Shown one piece after another: positions 43,324 to 51,368 of a stretch of DNA of 51,368 bases; the stretch's first letter is position 1; each line of letters starts with the position of its first letter. This stretch comes from CAZEAN01 sp964510225 (lineage in GTDB: Bacteria > Planctomycetota > Planctomycetia > Isosphaerales > Isosphaeraceae). The stretch spans positions 1 to 51,368 of the forward strand of contig CAZEAN010000031.1 of NCBI GenBank assembly GCA_964510225.1, read 5' to 3'. The position numbers were made by a program, and so were the translations under genes. Under the pieces are notes generated by a model. That model saw only the letters and a program-made list of their open reading frames with translations. It was not told where the DNA came from and did not search any database.

Positions 43324-44625
43324 TTAGAGCGTCCAGGGTTCTCGATACGGTTGACTGATGTACGTATTCGCTTCTGAATCACCTCGGAACTGCTCAACTT
43401 TCGGATCCCAGTCGAGTGACCGTCTGAGTTGATAGCCGATGATCGCGAGGTGACAGACTGTTGCGGTCCGATGTCCAATTTCGGCATCGGCAATGGGTTG
43501 GGTCTTTGACCTGATCGAGTTGATGAAGTCATCGAAGTGACCCGTCGATGGTTTCACCAATTCAGCAACGTCGGGGAGTGGTGCCGCGATTGTAACGGGT
43601 TCAGCTTCGAAGGCACCTCGGCTGACTATAATCGTGCCTTCAGTCCCTTCGAAAACACAATCAGCCGGACCACCGTGGATCATTTCAACCCCGTTCTGAT
43701 AAACGAACCGGAGCCCTCGGAGCGATCCGTCCAACGGAGGCTCCACGCGGACTGGTCCGGACCGATCCTGCTTTAAGGCCCACTGCGCGATGTCGAAGTG
43801 GTGAGCCCCCATATCAGCAAGACCACCGTTCCCATATTCCCGGTAACGGCGCCAAGCGGGAAAGTGGTTGTGAACACCTCGGGGGCAGAGGATCTCGTTG
43901 TAGGGCGTGAACGCTGCTGGTCCGACCCAGCTATTCCAATCTGTCCCTTGAGGGATTTCCTCGGCCGCTAGCTCACACGGGATCGGAGGATCCCCAACGC
44001 CGATCCTGATCGTCTTCAGCTCACCGATCCGGCCGTTCCAGATGAGGTTCACTGCGCGTCGGAATGTCCCTCCGAAGGCACCGCTACGTTGCTGGCTCCC
44101 GGTCTGAAACGTAATGCCATTGCGTTTGACTGCTTCAACGATTGCTTGTCCTTCGGCGATTTGATGAGTCAGTGGCTTTTCGCAGTAAACATGCTTTCGC
44201 GCATTGGCGGCCATGATGCAAGGGAGCGCGTGCCAGTGGTCTGGCGTCCCGATGATCACGGCATCGATGTCGTCGCGATCAAGTAGCGCCCGAAAATCGG
44301 CGTAAATATCACAACCTTGAAACGAGCCAGAGCCGTCTCGCTCAGCAATGATCTTCTCGACGCGAGACTTGGCGAACGCCGCCCGCTCTTCGACCACATC
44401 TGAGACAGCGACCACTTGGGCATCGCTCCGCCGTGCCATCTCTTCGGTCAAGCCTCGGCCTTTCTTGCCGACGCCGATGGTTCCGACCGTGATTCGGTCA
44501 CTCGGTGGGACCTTTCGATTGGCCCGGACCGACTGGGGGAGCACTGCGATCCCCAGACCCCCGAGCATCGACTCCTTCAAGAATCGCCGCCGAGTCCTCT
44601 CCTTGTCAGCGAGCAAACTTCCCAT
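43324..44625 (-). CDS. Tat-exported Gfo/Idh/MocA-family oxidoreductase
   Basis: A 433-residue NAD(P)-dependent sugar or cyclitol dehydrogenase. The N-terminus carries a twin-arginine signal, RTRRRFLKESMLGGLG, so it is exported folded with its cofactor. The Rossmann motif is VGTIGVGKKGRGL. The family's catalytic stretch HVYCEKPLTHQI holds the lysine. AWRRYREYGNGGLADMGAHHFD is the marker of the planctomycete-type exported group. VFEGTEGTIIVSRG and the C-terminal dimer strand are intact. The substrate is unknown. It is the first gene of the pair with the ThuA-like protein, which supports a shared carbohydrate role. Confidence 0.93.
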   Translation of the reverse strand: MGSLLADKERTRRRFLKESMLGGLGIAVLPQSVRANRKVPPSDRITVGTIGVGKKGRGLTEEMARRSDAQVVAVSDVVEERAAFAKSRVEKIIAERDGSGSFQGCDIYADFRALLDRDDIDAVIIGTPDHWHALPCIMAANARKHVYCEKPLTHQIAEGQAIVEAVKRNGITFQTGSQQRSGAFGGTFRRAVNLIWNGRIGELKTIRIGVGDPPIPCELAAEEIPQGTDWNSWVGPAAFTPYNEILCPRGVHNHFPAWRRYREYGNGGLADMGAHHFDIAQWALKQDRSGPVRVEPPLDGSLRGLRFVYQNGVEMIHGGPADCVFEGTEGTIIVSRGAFEAEPVTIAAPLPDVAELVKPSTGHFDDFINSIRSKTQPIADAEIGHRTATVCHLAIIGYQLRRSLDWDPKVEQFRGDSEANTYISQPYREPWTL

Positions 44626-44746
44626 GAATTGAACCTTTCAACGAGCGCTTCGGCTGAGCTGACTAAACAATGAACCCGCTCACGAGGCGATTCATGCATT
44701 AGACTCGGAGCACCTGCCGCTGTGAAGCCACCGGTCTTGATCAATC

Positions 44747-44775
44747 TTGCCCGATGCTCCCAAGACCGTTATAGA
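44747..44775 (+). promoter_or_regulatory. Possible sigma-70 promoter of the membrane phosphatase gene
   Basis: TTGCCC (44747-44752), a 17-base spacer and TATAGA (44770-44775) lie 41 bases before the ATG at 44817. The -10 is good and the -35 moderate. AAGGAAGG precedes the start codon by a few bases. Confidence 0.4.
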
Positions 44776-44816
44776 GTCGGCAACCGGGATCCCCCCAGAC
44801 TGTCAAGGAAGGCAGC

Positions 44817-46235
44817 ATGCACGATAAGACTCCGACTTCGCCGCCAGCACCGTACCCATTAAATTCGAGTAGAAGTTTTCTGCGCGAAAGCTGGCCCTGG
44901 TTTCTACTCTTGATTCCACTTGGGATCGCAGTCTGGCATCTGCTCTACTTTCCCGATGGTATTGATGGCGAATTTCCGGGAGTCAAACGCCCGACGTTCA
45001 GTCGCTATCCGCCTCCGGCATACCGACTCGCGGAGCCCGGAGACACGATTGATCGGGTGAGTCTCTATTTGGGTGCTGTCGCCATGGGGCTCTCGCTGAT
45101 CGGGATCATCAGGTCAGCGTTACTTCGCGATCGTCAAGCGATCCTTGGCTGGATTGCGGGCTTACTCATGCTCTCAGTTATCACTTGGCATTTCACCAAC
45201 CCTTGGCCGACATTTGACGGCTGGCACGGTTGGGGCTGGCGAGTGGTTTTGTTGAACGAGGCCCCAACGCGCCTTCGAGTCATCTTGCTCGTCTCGGCAC
45301 TCGGAATCGGCACCGCGCTCCTCTTGATCGGGCGATTATTCCTCAAGCGGTGGCGTACGAGTCTTCGAACGCTCGCTGAGCGTCGGACAATCGGACTTCT
45401 GCTTCTGGGGACGATTTCAACGGCACTCGGAGTCTCAAGGATTGTCGATGTCGAACCCTTTGGCTACTGGCCGCGCTGGATGACAGTGATCGGACTTCTC
45501 GCGGTCATCGCTGCCCTCATCCGGAACCTCCCGGATCGCCCTCGACCGATCGTCGCCCGTCTCCTTCCCGACGTTGCTGGGATGCTCGCGACAGTTGGAT
45601 TGATCTCCGTCGGCCTCACCGTCTTCTGGTACCATCGGCCGCTTGATCGCCTCCGCGAGATCGTCCCGGGGAAGGTCTTCATCAGCGCAATGCCCACAAA
45701 AGAAGGACTAGAGGTTGCACAGAAGAGACATCACTTTCGGACCATTATTAATTTGTTTCAAGAAGATCTGCCAGGGCTCCGCAGCCCACACCTCGATGAA
45801 GAGCTGAGCTTCGTCCGAGAACGAGGGTTGAGCTACATCGGTAGTCCCGCAGAGCCGTCGAAGGCGGGGGAATTCCTCGACACGACCCTTGAGACCGCAA
45901 TTGATCCGGAGGCTTGGCCGGTTCTACTTCATTGCCATGCCTGTATGGATCGAACCCCTGCCTGGTGGGGGATCTATTCATTTTTGGTCGAAGGAAAACC
46001 GCTCCGAGGTGTGATGCAGCAGATTGAGCAGCACCGTGGATATCGTCCGAAGGCCTCCGTCACGCTCCTCTATAATCGAGTCCTCAACGAACGAGCTCCT
46101 GAACAATACAAGAACGATCCGACTGCAAAGATTCTTAAGGAAGCGGCCGTTGGAGTCCCTGACCCGTTTCTCGAAGCACTCGCGAGGGAGCGAGCGGCAG
46201 CTCGGAGGTCTGAGGACCACCGGACCACACAGTGA
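44817..46235 (+). CDS. Seven-helix membrane protein with a C-terminal CX5R (dual-specificity-type) phosphatase domain
   Basis: A 472-residue protein. About seven transmembrane helices lie at 27-43, 83-99, 106-124, 154-173, 191-207, 221-235 and 252-271. The soluble C-terminus begins like dual-specificity phosphatases, REIVPGKVFISAMPTKEGL, then FRTIINLFQED. It holds the active-site loop LLHCHACMDRT: Cys373, five residues, Arg379, the CX5R signature of Tyr and dual-specificity phosphatases. The acid is possibly one of the Asp/Glu in EDLPGLRSPHLDEE. It may remove phosphate from proteins, lipids or nucleotides at the membrane; the substrate is unknown. It is a single gene with a good ribosome-binding site (AAGGAAGG). 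Confidence 0.8.
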   Translation: MHDKTPTSPPAPYPLNSSRSFLRESWPWFLLLIPLGIAVWHLLYFPDGIDGEFPGVKRPTFSRYPPPAYRLAEPGDTIDRVSLYLGAVAMGLSLIGIIRSALLRDRQAILGWIAGLLMLSVITWHFTNPWPTFDGWHGWGWRVVLLNEAPTRLRVILLVSALGIGTALLLIGRLFLKRWRTSLRTLAERRTIGLLLLGTISTALGVSRIVDVEPFGYWPRWMTVIGLLAVIAALIRNLPDRPRPIVARLLPDVAGMLATVGLISVGLTVFWYHRPLDRLREIVPGKVFISAMPTKEGLEVAQKRHHFRTIINLFQEDLPGLRSPHLDEELSFVRERGLSYIGSPAEPSKAGEFLDTTLETAIDPEAWPVLLHCHACMDRTPAWWGIYSFLVEGKPLRGVMQQIEQHRGYRPKASVTLLYNRVLNERAPEQYKNDPTAKILKEAAVGVPDPFLEALARERAAARRSEDHRTTQ

Positions 46236-46705
46236 AACTGAATCAGACTGATAAGAGTCGGACCGACTACTCGGAAGAACCTGACCCCGTAACGAGGCCG
46301 GACTCCAAGAGTCTTCGAACTCGGTTCTGGTGAAGTCGCTCAATGGGGTCAGACTGCGCTACAAACGCGGACGCCCTGTGTTTTCCAAGGTCTCAGGCAC
46401 AGAGAGAGGTCGAAAGTAGGGCTTCACTCCTCCCGCAAGGCGATGCCACATACCATGTTTCAGGCTTCTTCGATTGTCGATCAACAACAAGAGGCCGCGT
46501 CGCAGCGAAGGCAAGCGAAGATCGTTATCTCGGCTCTTCCATCTCGGTGTTGCAATGCGCACTGTTCGTCCGGAAACTGGTCCGATGCCGCAAAAATTCC
46601 AGGCTGAGCCAACGGTTGGGATCCAGATCGGAGCGTGACGGTACGTGCGTCGGAGCCAACAACCAGAGCGACCCGCTTGGATCGCCTTCGAAGGTGTCCG
46701 TCTAA
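46236..46705. other. Decayed sequence, possible transposase remnant with REP-like arms
   Basis: CTGACCCC (46281-46288) and GGGGTCAG (46345-46352) form arms like those of REP elements. After them the plus strand encodes LLPQGDATYHVSG, similar to the GxTYHV start motif of IS200-like RAYT transposases. The minus strand instead reads RQSKKPETWYVASP, like part of an IS4-type DDE transposase. Both frames are broken soon after. I cannot decide which, if either, is the true origin. Confidence 0.3.
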
Positions 46706-47168
46706 CGAACCTTTCAATTACCCACAATTCCTTGACTGAGTTCGAAGCCCAGTCGAATGTCGATCAGGCGGGTCAATCCTCGGCACATCACCAGATTACC
46801 TGGCGGTGGATCCGTGGCACGAGCCAGATACTCTCCTAGCTTCGCCAGCGCCACGAGGTAATGCGATTACCCTTGCTCTCCGGGTTGCAGGGTGGTTCGG
46901 TAAGCGGTCTTGGTGGCGGCCCAGTCTTGGCAGGCCAAGGGTGTGGTGGCACCGATGCGTTCGCCGAGATCGCGGAGGACCATGCTCAACCTGCTCTTCA
47001 ATCGTTGATCGGGGAACTGGGCTGCTTCAAGTTCGCTATCGACCCAATCGTTCATCTCTGTGACCTCAACTGACTTAGGTGCCTCCAACTTCGACCAGAC
47101 CATGAGACAGCAAGAGTCCCGACATCCAGAGAAAGATACCTCAGATTTATGGATAATTGAAAGGTTCG
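46706..47168 (-). mobile_element. Internally deleted IS4-like element with terminal inverted repeats
   Basis: The 463-base segment is bounded by near-perfect 22-base inverted repeats: one at 46706-46727, beginning CGAACCTTTCAATTA, and its complement at 47147-47168 (20 of 22 bases match). Between them lie only the two ends of a transposase gene. This is the form of a nonautonomous, internally deleted derivative. I could not recognise a target-site duplication next to the repeats. Confidence 0.7.
46714..47103 (-). pseudogene. IS4-family transposase remnant, N- and C-terminal ends joined
   Basis: The N-terminal part (47103-46870) encodes a Tn5/IS4-type DNA-binding region: WVDSELEAAQFPDQRLKSRL and CQDWAATKTAYRT. 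It ends in a TAA at 46867-46869. In the same frame, the rest (46866-46714) reads YLVALAKLGEYLARATDPP and RGLTRLIDIRLGFELSQG, the C-terminus of IS4-type transposases (normally ...LARLGGYLARKxDGxPG...WRGxxRLxD). The catalytic middle with the DDE residues is missing. The final stop lies inside the left inverted repeat. The gene cannot make an active enzyme. Confidence 0.75.
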
Positions 47169-47264
47169 ATTGACGCTTACGTCAGATCGGCTAGGATCGT
47201 GTCCGCACCAATGACGAATCACAGCCGATGTCGCCGCCACTCATCGAGAATGAGAACAGAATCG

Positions 47265-47675
47265 ATGACTCATCCGTTTGTGCGAGTCAACGCGTTCGTG
47301 AAGGGTCTGGTTGGCGGACTCTTCCTCATTCAAGTGTTCGACGTGGGCATTCACGCGGCAACCAACCAGATCGAACCGCTCCGAATCGCGTCCAATCTGA
47401 TGATCTCGGCATGGATCGCTTTGATCCTACTGGGAACGACGGTTGGCAAAAGGATTCTCGTGGCGGCCGGATTCGTATTCACGTATATTGGACTCAATTG
47501 CCTTTTTCTTCTCCGTGAGGGGGTGACCAATCCGAATCGGGGCGGTGAGTTGCGGGTTGTGCTGTTCGGACTCGTCGGTGTCACCGTTGCACTCTCCGTC
47601 GTATTGGCAACGCTCCTCCGTCAGAAGCGATTGGTCACCTCTCGTGCCGCCCCTGACGGGCCCCGCGAGAGGTGA
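47265..47675 (+). CDS. Small membrane protein of unknown function
   Basis: From the ATG at 47265 the protein has 136 residues and three or four hydrophobic segments: VKGLVGGLFLIQVFDVGI, LMISAWIALILLGTTVG, ILVAAGFVFTYIGLNCLFLL and VVLFGLVGVTVALSVVLATL. The tail is polar with several Arg. Codon use looks like that of the host, so it is probably a real gene and not part of an insertion sequence, although it is flanked by two of them. The open frame extends 108 bases upstream, but the extra residues are Arg- and Ser-rich and overlap the end of the IS4-like element. I do not recognise the family. Confidence 0.62.
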   Translation: MTHPFVRVNAFVKGLVGGLFLIQVFDVGIHAATNQIEPLRIASNLMISAWIALILLGTTVGKRILVAAGFVFTYIGLNCLFLLREGVTNPNRGGELRVVLFGLVGVTVALSVVLATLLRQKRLVTSRAAPDGPRER

Positions 47676-47902
47676 GCATCCCTTGGCCCGTTGCCCAGAC
47701 GGGCCGAATTCGTGACAACATGGCATGGAAGTCGACAACTCATGAGGAGTGCATCCGCTCCTTGGCTCGAAATGCCGCGAGCGTGGTCTACAAGACGCTC
47801 ATCCTCCAGTTCATCATCAATGTCGAGTTTGTGGTCAGCGAGAGCATTGTTCCCAGGCCGTGTAGGTTGTAGATAGTTGACCCAAATGGGTGCAGAAAAG
47901 TA

Positions 47903-48838
47903 GCCGTTAGAGTGGTTCTCTATTGATTGTAGCACAGCTCTTTGAGATCCTCTTGCCAAGGAGGGCTCAGAGGATGGCTGCGTATTCCAACGATCTACGT
48001 GAACGTGTCGTAGCTGCCTGCGATGAAGGTACCAAGACACGATCGGAAATCGCCGCGCTCTTTAAGGTCAGTACGTCTTGGATCCGCAGGCTGTTGCAAC
48101 GCCGACGCGAGACCGGATCGATTGCCCCCAAACCCCATGGCGGAGGACAGCCGCCGGCATTCGACGACCAAACCATCGAACGACTACGCGAAGCGCTGGC
48201 GGCCCGACCCGACGCCACACTCCGAGAACTCGCCCAAGCCTCGGGAGTCGGCTGCAGTGTCGCGGCCGTCGATCGCACCTTGCGGCGGTTGGGCATCACA
48301 CGAAAAAAAAGTCGCAACGTGCCGCCGAGCAGGACCGGCCCGAACTGAACGCCGCGCGTGAGGCGTTCCGACACCAGTTCGCTGACATCGATCCCCAGCG
48401 TCTCGTCTTCTTGGACGAGACGAGTGCCAATACAGCGATGACGCGTCGGCACGGCCTTGCCGTGCGTGGTCAACGGGTGGACGCACCCGTGCCGCACGGT
48501 CATTGGAAAACCCTGACACTGTCAGTTGCCGACACTCCGCCCGGGTGACCTCGTGGTAATGGACAATCTGAGCTGTCACAAGACGGCCGCAGTGGAACGA
48601 CTGATTCGTTCGGCGCAGGCCGAGGTGAGGTATCTTCCCGCCTCCAGTCCGGACTTGAATCCGATCGAGGGGATGTTCAGCAAAGTAAAACAACAGCTGC
48701 GTTCGACAGCAGCCGGGACGATTGATTCGTTGACCGATGCGATCGGCCGCGCGCTCGATGCGGTGACTCCCTGTGACATCCAAGGATGGTTCGGCCATTG
48801 CGTGTATCGCTCCGAGCAAACGTGAAACGCTCTAACGT
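47903..48838 (+). mobile_element. IS630-type insertion sequence, degraded
   Basis: The element carries a transposase in pieces and probable terminal inverted repeats: GCCGTTAGAG near 47903-47912 and CTCTAACGTCC near 48830-48840, whose complement is GGACGTTAGAG. Its length of about 936 bases is short for the family because of an internal deletion in the transposase gene. Ends are approximate. IS630-type elements insert at TA; a TA lies at the left end (47901-47902). Confidence 0.7.
47974..48825 (+). pseudogene. IS630-family transposase, frameshifted and internally deleted
   Basis: The first part (47974-48348) is the HTH half: SNDLRERVVAACDEGTKTRS and ALFKVSTSWIRRLLQRR. At 48303-48310 lies a run of eight A. 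A -1 shift there continues into KKKSQRAAEQDRPELNAARE and FLDETSANTAMTRRHGLA, with the first DDE Asp. Such A-run slippage is a known way for IS630 elements to express a fused enzyme. A second break near 48520 is a real deletion: after GHWKTLTLSV the next piece is TLRPGDLVVMDNLSCHK, so about 40 residues are missing and the frame changes. The last piece (to 48825) has PASSPDLNPIEGMFSKVK with the final Glu. AGGAGG precedes the ATG at 47974. No active enzyme is possible. Confidence 0.82.
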
Positions 48839-49026
48839 CCGCAAGGTCCTGCGATCCACTCCTGGATTGAGTTCATGACGCAATAGCTGAGATGGCCAAT
48901 AGTTGTAATTTGTCGATAACTGAAGGTCTTTTAAAAAGGAAACTTTGGTCTCAATCAGGGACGATTGCTCAGAACCTGAACTATGCTTCTCGAAAACTGA
49001 GGAGCCAGTGTTGAGGAACTTCTGAG

Positions 49027-49998
49027 ATGATTGACCGCACGATCACGACTCAAGTCCGACTCCCCTCACAAGAAGCGGCTTGGGTCTCGATACGGCCAGG
49101 ACCAGACCGAGCAGAGCTGATCCGCAAAGCAGCGTTGGAACTGCTGCAGACTGCGGAAGAATCGAGGTACCGGGAAGAGATCCACCAACGACTCGTCGAG
49201 ACTGTCCAGCGGCTCACGGGGGCAACCCGAGTGATTCTGGAACCGATAGGGGCATCACGTCGGGTTCTGCTTCGGTCTGGGCGTGAAGTCCGTTCTGGAA
49301 CACCGGAAGGAGTCTTCTCGCTTCAACACCAGGGGAACCGGATTGGCCGGCTACTGATTGCCTCGAAGGGAATCAATGAGATGCCGGTCGAGTTCCGAGA
49401 GGGGATCGAGATGCTTTGCCGGATCGCTGCAATAGCCGATCGTGTCCTTCTTGGGCAGTTCCGGTCACGACTCGGAGTCGTTGAGAGTCCCAAGTCTGAA
49501 GAGACTTGGACCGGGCTCGTGATCCCCTTCGTCCAACAGCAACTCGCGCTCTCACGTCGTCGCCATGAACCTCTCGGTCTGATGGTCTTTGGCATAGATG
49601 AGCCGGGTGGCATTGAGTTTGTCTCGGGAACAATTCTCCGGAGTATCCGAGAAAGCGATCTGATGATTCGGGCGGATGACTCTACCCTAATGACCCTCTT
49701 CCCATGCGCGACCCAATCGAATCTGATCGCAATCGCGGAAGATCTCCTTCGGAGAATCGCTGACTCCGAACGACTCGACCCGACCCTTCTGCACTCGAGG
49801 GGAGTAACAGTCGGAATCGCTGCATATCCGGACGATGCCGATAACGCCAATCTACTCCTTGATCAAGCGACCCAAGCCCTCTTGATTGCCCAGTCTTATG
49901 GACCCGGCGCGATCGTTCTCGCTGACGCCGATGCTCCAGAGCGCCCGAGGATCCGCTGGCCCTCTGGAGCCCAAGAGCCTGCAACTTCGGACATCTAA
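49027..49998 (+). CDS. Protein with a degenerate GGDEF domain and an N-terminal GAF-like region
   Basis: A 323-residue protein. Residues about 35-145 look GAF-like (LVETVQRLTGATRVILEP, HQGNRIGRLLIASKG). The second half follows the GGDEF fold: PLGLMVFGIDEPGGIEF, ILRSIRESDLMIRADDSTLM and VTVGIAAYPDDADNANLLL, then LDQATQALLIAQSYGPG. The active-site GG[D/E]EF is replaced by ADDST, and the metal-binding Asp region is weak. It is probably not a diguanylate cyclase but may bind a nucleotide or partner. GAGGAA lies eight bases before the ATG at 49027. It stands alone between the IS630 remnant and pyk. Confidence 0.78.
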   Translation: MIDRTITTQVRLPSQEAAWVSIRPGPDRAELIRKAALELLQTAEESRYREEIHQRLVETVQRLTGATRVILEPIGASRRVLLRSGREVRSGTPEGVFSLQHQGNRIGRLLIASKGINEMPVEFREGIEMLCRIAAIADRVLLGQFRSRLGVVESPKSEETWTGLVIPFVQQQLALSRRRHEPLGLMVFGIDEPGGIEFVSGTILRSIRESDLMIRADDSTLMTLFPCATQSNLIAIAEDLLRRIADSERLDPTLLHSRGVTVGIAAYPDDADNANLLLDQATQALLIAQSYGPGAIVLADADAPERPRIRWPSGAQEPATSDI

Positions 49999-50030
49999 GC
50001 GCGCTCGGGATCAGGCCCAACGTTGTCTGA

Positions 50031-51368
50031 TCACAAGTCAGTAATCTCTTGAACGATCATGACGTTGTGACTCGGAGAGTGGTCGACAAAGCCCCGGAGG
50101 ACGACAATTTGGTCGCCATTTTGGAGCATTCCTCGCCCCTTCGCCCAGTCGATGACAAACTCAACAGCAAGCGTCATCTTCGAGATTCCTTCTGGGAGAT
50201 AGAGGGGAAGGATCCCTCGGGAGAGGGTGAGGCTTCGAGCAACCCGGAGGTTCCCCGAGACCCCAATCGTCATCGCCCGTGCCCGTTGCATCGACATTGC
50301 CAACGCGGCGCGTCCTGACCGAGTGACCACAACGATCAAGCGTGCGCCAATCTGCTTCGCCGCGAGGGCCGCTGACTCGACAACGGCACAGGTAATTGGT
50401 GAAACCCACTCCCGACTGAGATTATCAGGCGCCGGCGTCGAGAAGGTGGTATCGGTCTGTTCGGCCTCGTGGAGGATACGGCCCATCATTTGGACCGTCT
50501 CTACCGGAAACTCTCCGATCGCGGTTTCACCTGAGAGCATCACGGCATCCGTACCGTCAAGGACCGCGTTATAGACATCGCTCGCCTCGGCGCGGGGTGG
50601 GCGGGTTGTGTGTTCCATGCTTGTTAACATCTGTGTCGCGGTGATCACTGGGATCCCGACGCGGTGAGCTTCACGGATGATCTGCTTCTGAATCGCTGGA
50701 ACGCGTGCTACGTCGACTTCTACACCGAGATCACCTCGGGCAACCATTACTCCGTCACTGAGCCCGAGGATCTCCGGAAGGCATTCAACTGCTTGAGGTT
50801 TTTCGATCTTCGCGATCACTTTGGCATTAATATCAAGCCGCTTTAATTCGCCACGGAGACGTTTCATGTCCTCCGCCGTTCGGACAAACGAGAGGGCGAT
50901 GAAGTCGACGTCGTGCTCCGCGGCCCAATTGAGGTCGTTGAGATCCTTTTCTGTCAGGGAAGGAAGACTGAGCCCAGAATCCGGAACGTTCACTCCTTGT
51001 CGGGTCCGGATTTCTCCGGGAATGGTCACCCGGAGCTTTGCTTGACCAGGCGTTTGCTCAACGACTTCCATCGCCACGAGGCCGTCGGCGAATAAAACGG
51101 TTGTTCCGACTCGGAGATCATCCGGGAGCTCTCGGTAGGAGCAGGTAAAGCTGTGATCGAGGCCTAAGGGCTCACTCGATAAAATGTAGTCATCTCCTCG
51201 GGTACAATAAATGATATCGTTTGGTAGTGGATCAAGTCGGATCTTCGGACCACCCAAATCCATCAGGATCCCGACGAGACGACCAACCGTGGCCGAGGCT
51301 TCTCGCACTTTCTGAAAAGTCGAGGCATGATCTTCCCAGGTTCCGTGGGAAAAATTGAGCCGAAACAC
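50031..51368 (-). CDS. pyk: Pyruvate kinase, lacking its first residues at the window edge
   Basis: Pyruvate kinase transfers phosphate from phosphoenolpyruvate to ADP in the last step of glycolysis. About 445 codons are visible. The first ones read VFRLNFSHGTWEDH, the start of the PEP-binding domain, so about 30-40 residues lie outside the window; the GTG at the edge is not a start. ILMDLGGPKIRL, VIAKIEKPQAVECL (with the catalytic Lys), DGVMVARGDLGVEV and ITATQMLTSME are intact. A C-terminal allosteric domain is present (GARLIVVVTRSGRAALAMSM). It is a normal housekeeping gene. Confidence 0.96.
   Translation of the reverse strand: MFRLNFSHGTWEDHASTFQKVREASATVGRLVGILMDLGGPKIRLDPLPNDIIYCTRGDDYILSSEPLGLDHSFTCSYRELPDDLRVGTTVLFADGLVAMEVVEQTPGQAKLRVTIPGEIRTRQGVNVPDSGLSLPSLTEKDLNDLNWAAEHDVDFIALSFVRTAEDMKRLRGELKRLDINAKVIAKIEKPQAVECLPEILGLSDGVMVARGDLGVEVDVARVPAIQKQIIREAHRVGIPVITATQMLTSMEHTTRPPRAEASDVYNAVLDGTDAVMLSGETAIGEFPVETVQMMGRILHEAEQTDTTFSTPAPDNLSREWVSPITCAVVESAALAAKQIGARLIVVVTRSGRAALAMSMQRARAMTIGVSGNLRVARSLTLSRGILPLYLPEGISKMTLAVEFVIDWAKGRGMLQNGDQIVVLRGFVDHSPSHNVMIVQEITDL

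Noticed and set aside
47621..48040. 139-residue minus-strand frame over the IS630 left end
   Set aside because: It runs across the element boundary and its sequence has no recognisable motif.
49373..49633. 86-residue minus-strand frame within the GGDEF gene
   Set aside because: It is a shadow of the plus-strand gene with no protein-like features.
50049..51095. Plus-strand frames within pyruvate kinase
   Set aside because: They are antisense shadows of a clear pyk gene.
1..51368. Possible tRNA genes or CRISPR array
   Set aside because: I looked for T-loop signatures (GGTTCGAATCC and variants) on both strands and for regularly spaced repeats, and found none.

Overview
The window reads as chromosomal DNA of a planctomycete-type bacterium (Planctomycetota); this is inferred from gene content, not from a marker gene. 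Pointers are a very long Hanks-type Ser/Thr kinase with a beta-helix-like receptor half, a Tat-exported Gfo/Idh/MocA oxidoreductase beside a secreted ThuA-like protein, ExbB/ExbD genes grouped with a VWA protein, long acidic proteins of unknown function, and weak or absent Shine-Dalgarno sites. There are no rRNA or tRNA genes, no prophage and no CRISPR array. Both edges cut genes: dnaX at the left and pyruvate kinase at the right.

Layout. 1-2.8 kb: 5' part of dnaX and the SRP RNA (minus), then rpoN (plus). 2.9-9.5 kb: a minus-strand run of a GT39-type membrane glycosyltransferase, moaC, a long-chain polyprenyl diphosphate synthase, an XRE-type regulator, and a coupled DNA exonuclease/ATP-dependent DNA ligase pair. 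9.6-14.6 kb: A-type Fe-S carrier, cysteine desulfurase, a methyltransferase, and kynureninase-like and kynurenine-formamidase-like genes. 14.8-22.3 kb: secreted alpha/beta hydrolase, secreted GDPD phosphodiesterase, RluD-type pseudouridine synthase, a TPR-like membrane protein, a lipoprotein, an M20 deacylase and elongation factor P. 22.7-27.2 kb: an apparent operon of ExbB, two ExbD, a membrane protein, a VWA protein and an SDR. 27.9-33.7 kb: two putative lipoproteins, a ComEA-like HhH protein, uvrB, nadC and a HEAT/TPR protein. 33.7-42.0 kb: the giant kinase and a 1313-residue FtsK/SpoIIIE-like ATPase. 42.3-46.2 kb: ThuA-like protein, Gfo/Idh/MocA oxidoreductase, and a membrane protein ending in a CX5R phosphatase domain. 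46.2-48.9 kb: a small accessory island with an internally deleted IS4-like element, a small membrane protein and a broken IS630-type element. 49-51.4 kb: a degenerate GGDEF protein and pyk.

How the genes fit together. Much of the window is housekeeping: replication, SRP, sigma-54, UvrB repair, EF-P, NAD, Moco, isoprenoid and Fe-S synthesis. The less ordinary parts are the kinase and three-module FtsK-like ATPase side by side, the ExbB-ExbD-ExbD-VWA module, an EF-P with Asn where the modified Lys or Arg normally sits, a sharply AT-rich stretch inside uvrB, the membrane-anchored phosphatase, and the decayed mobile elements. All functions are assigned by recognising motifs by eye; no database search was possible.
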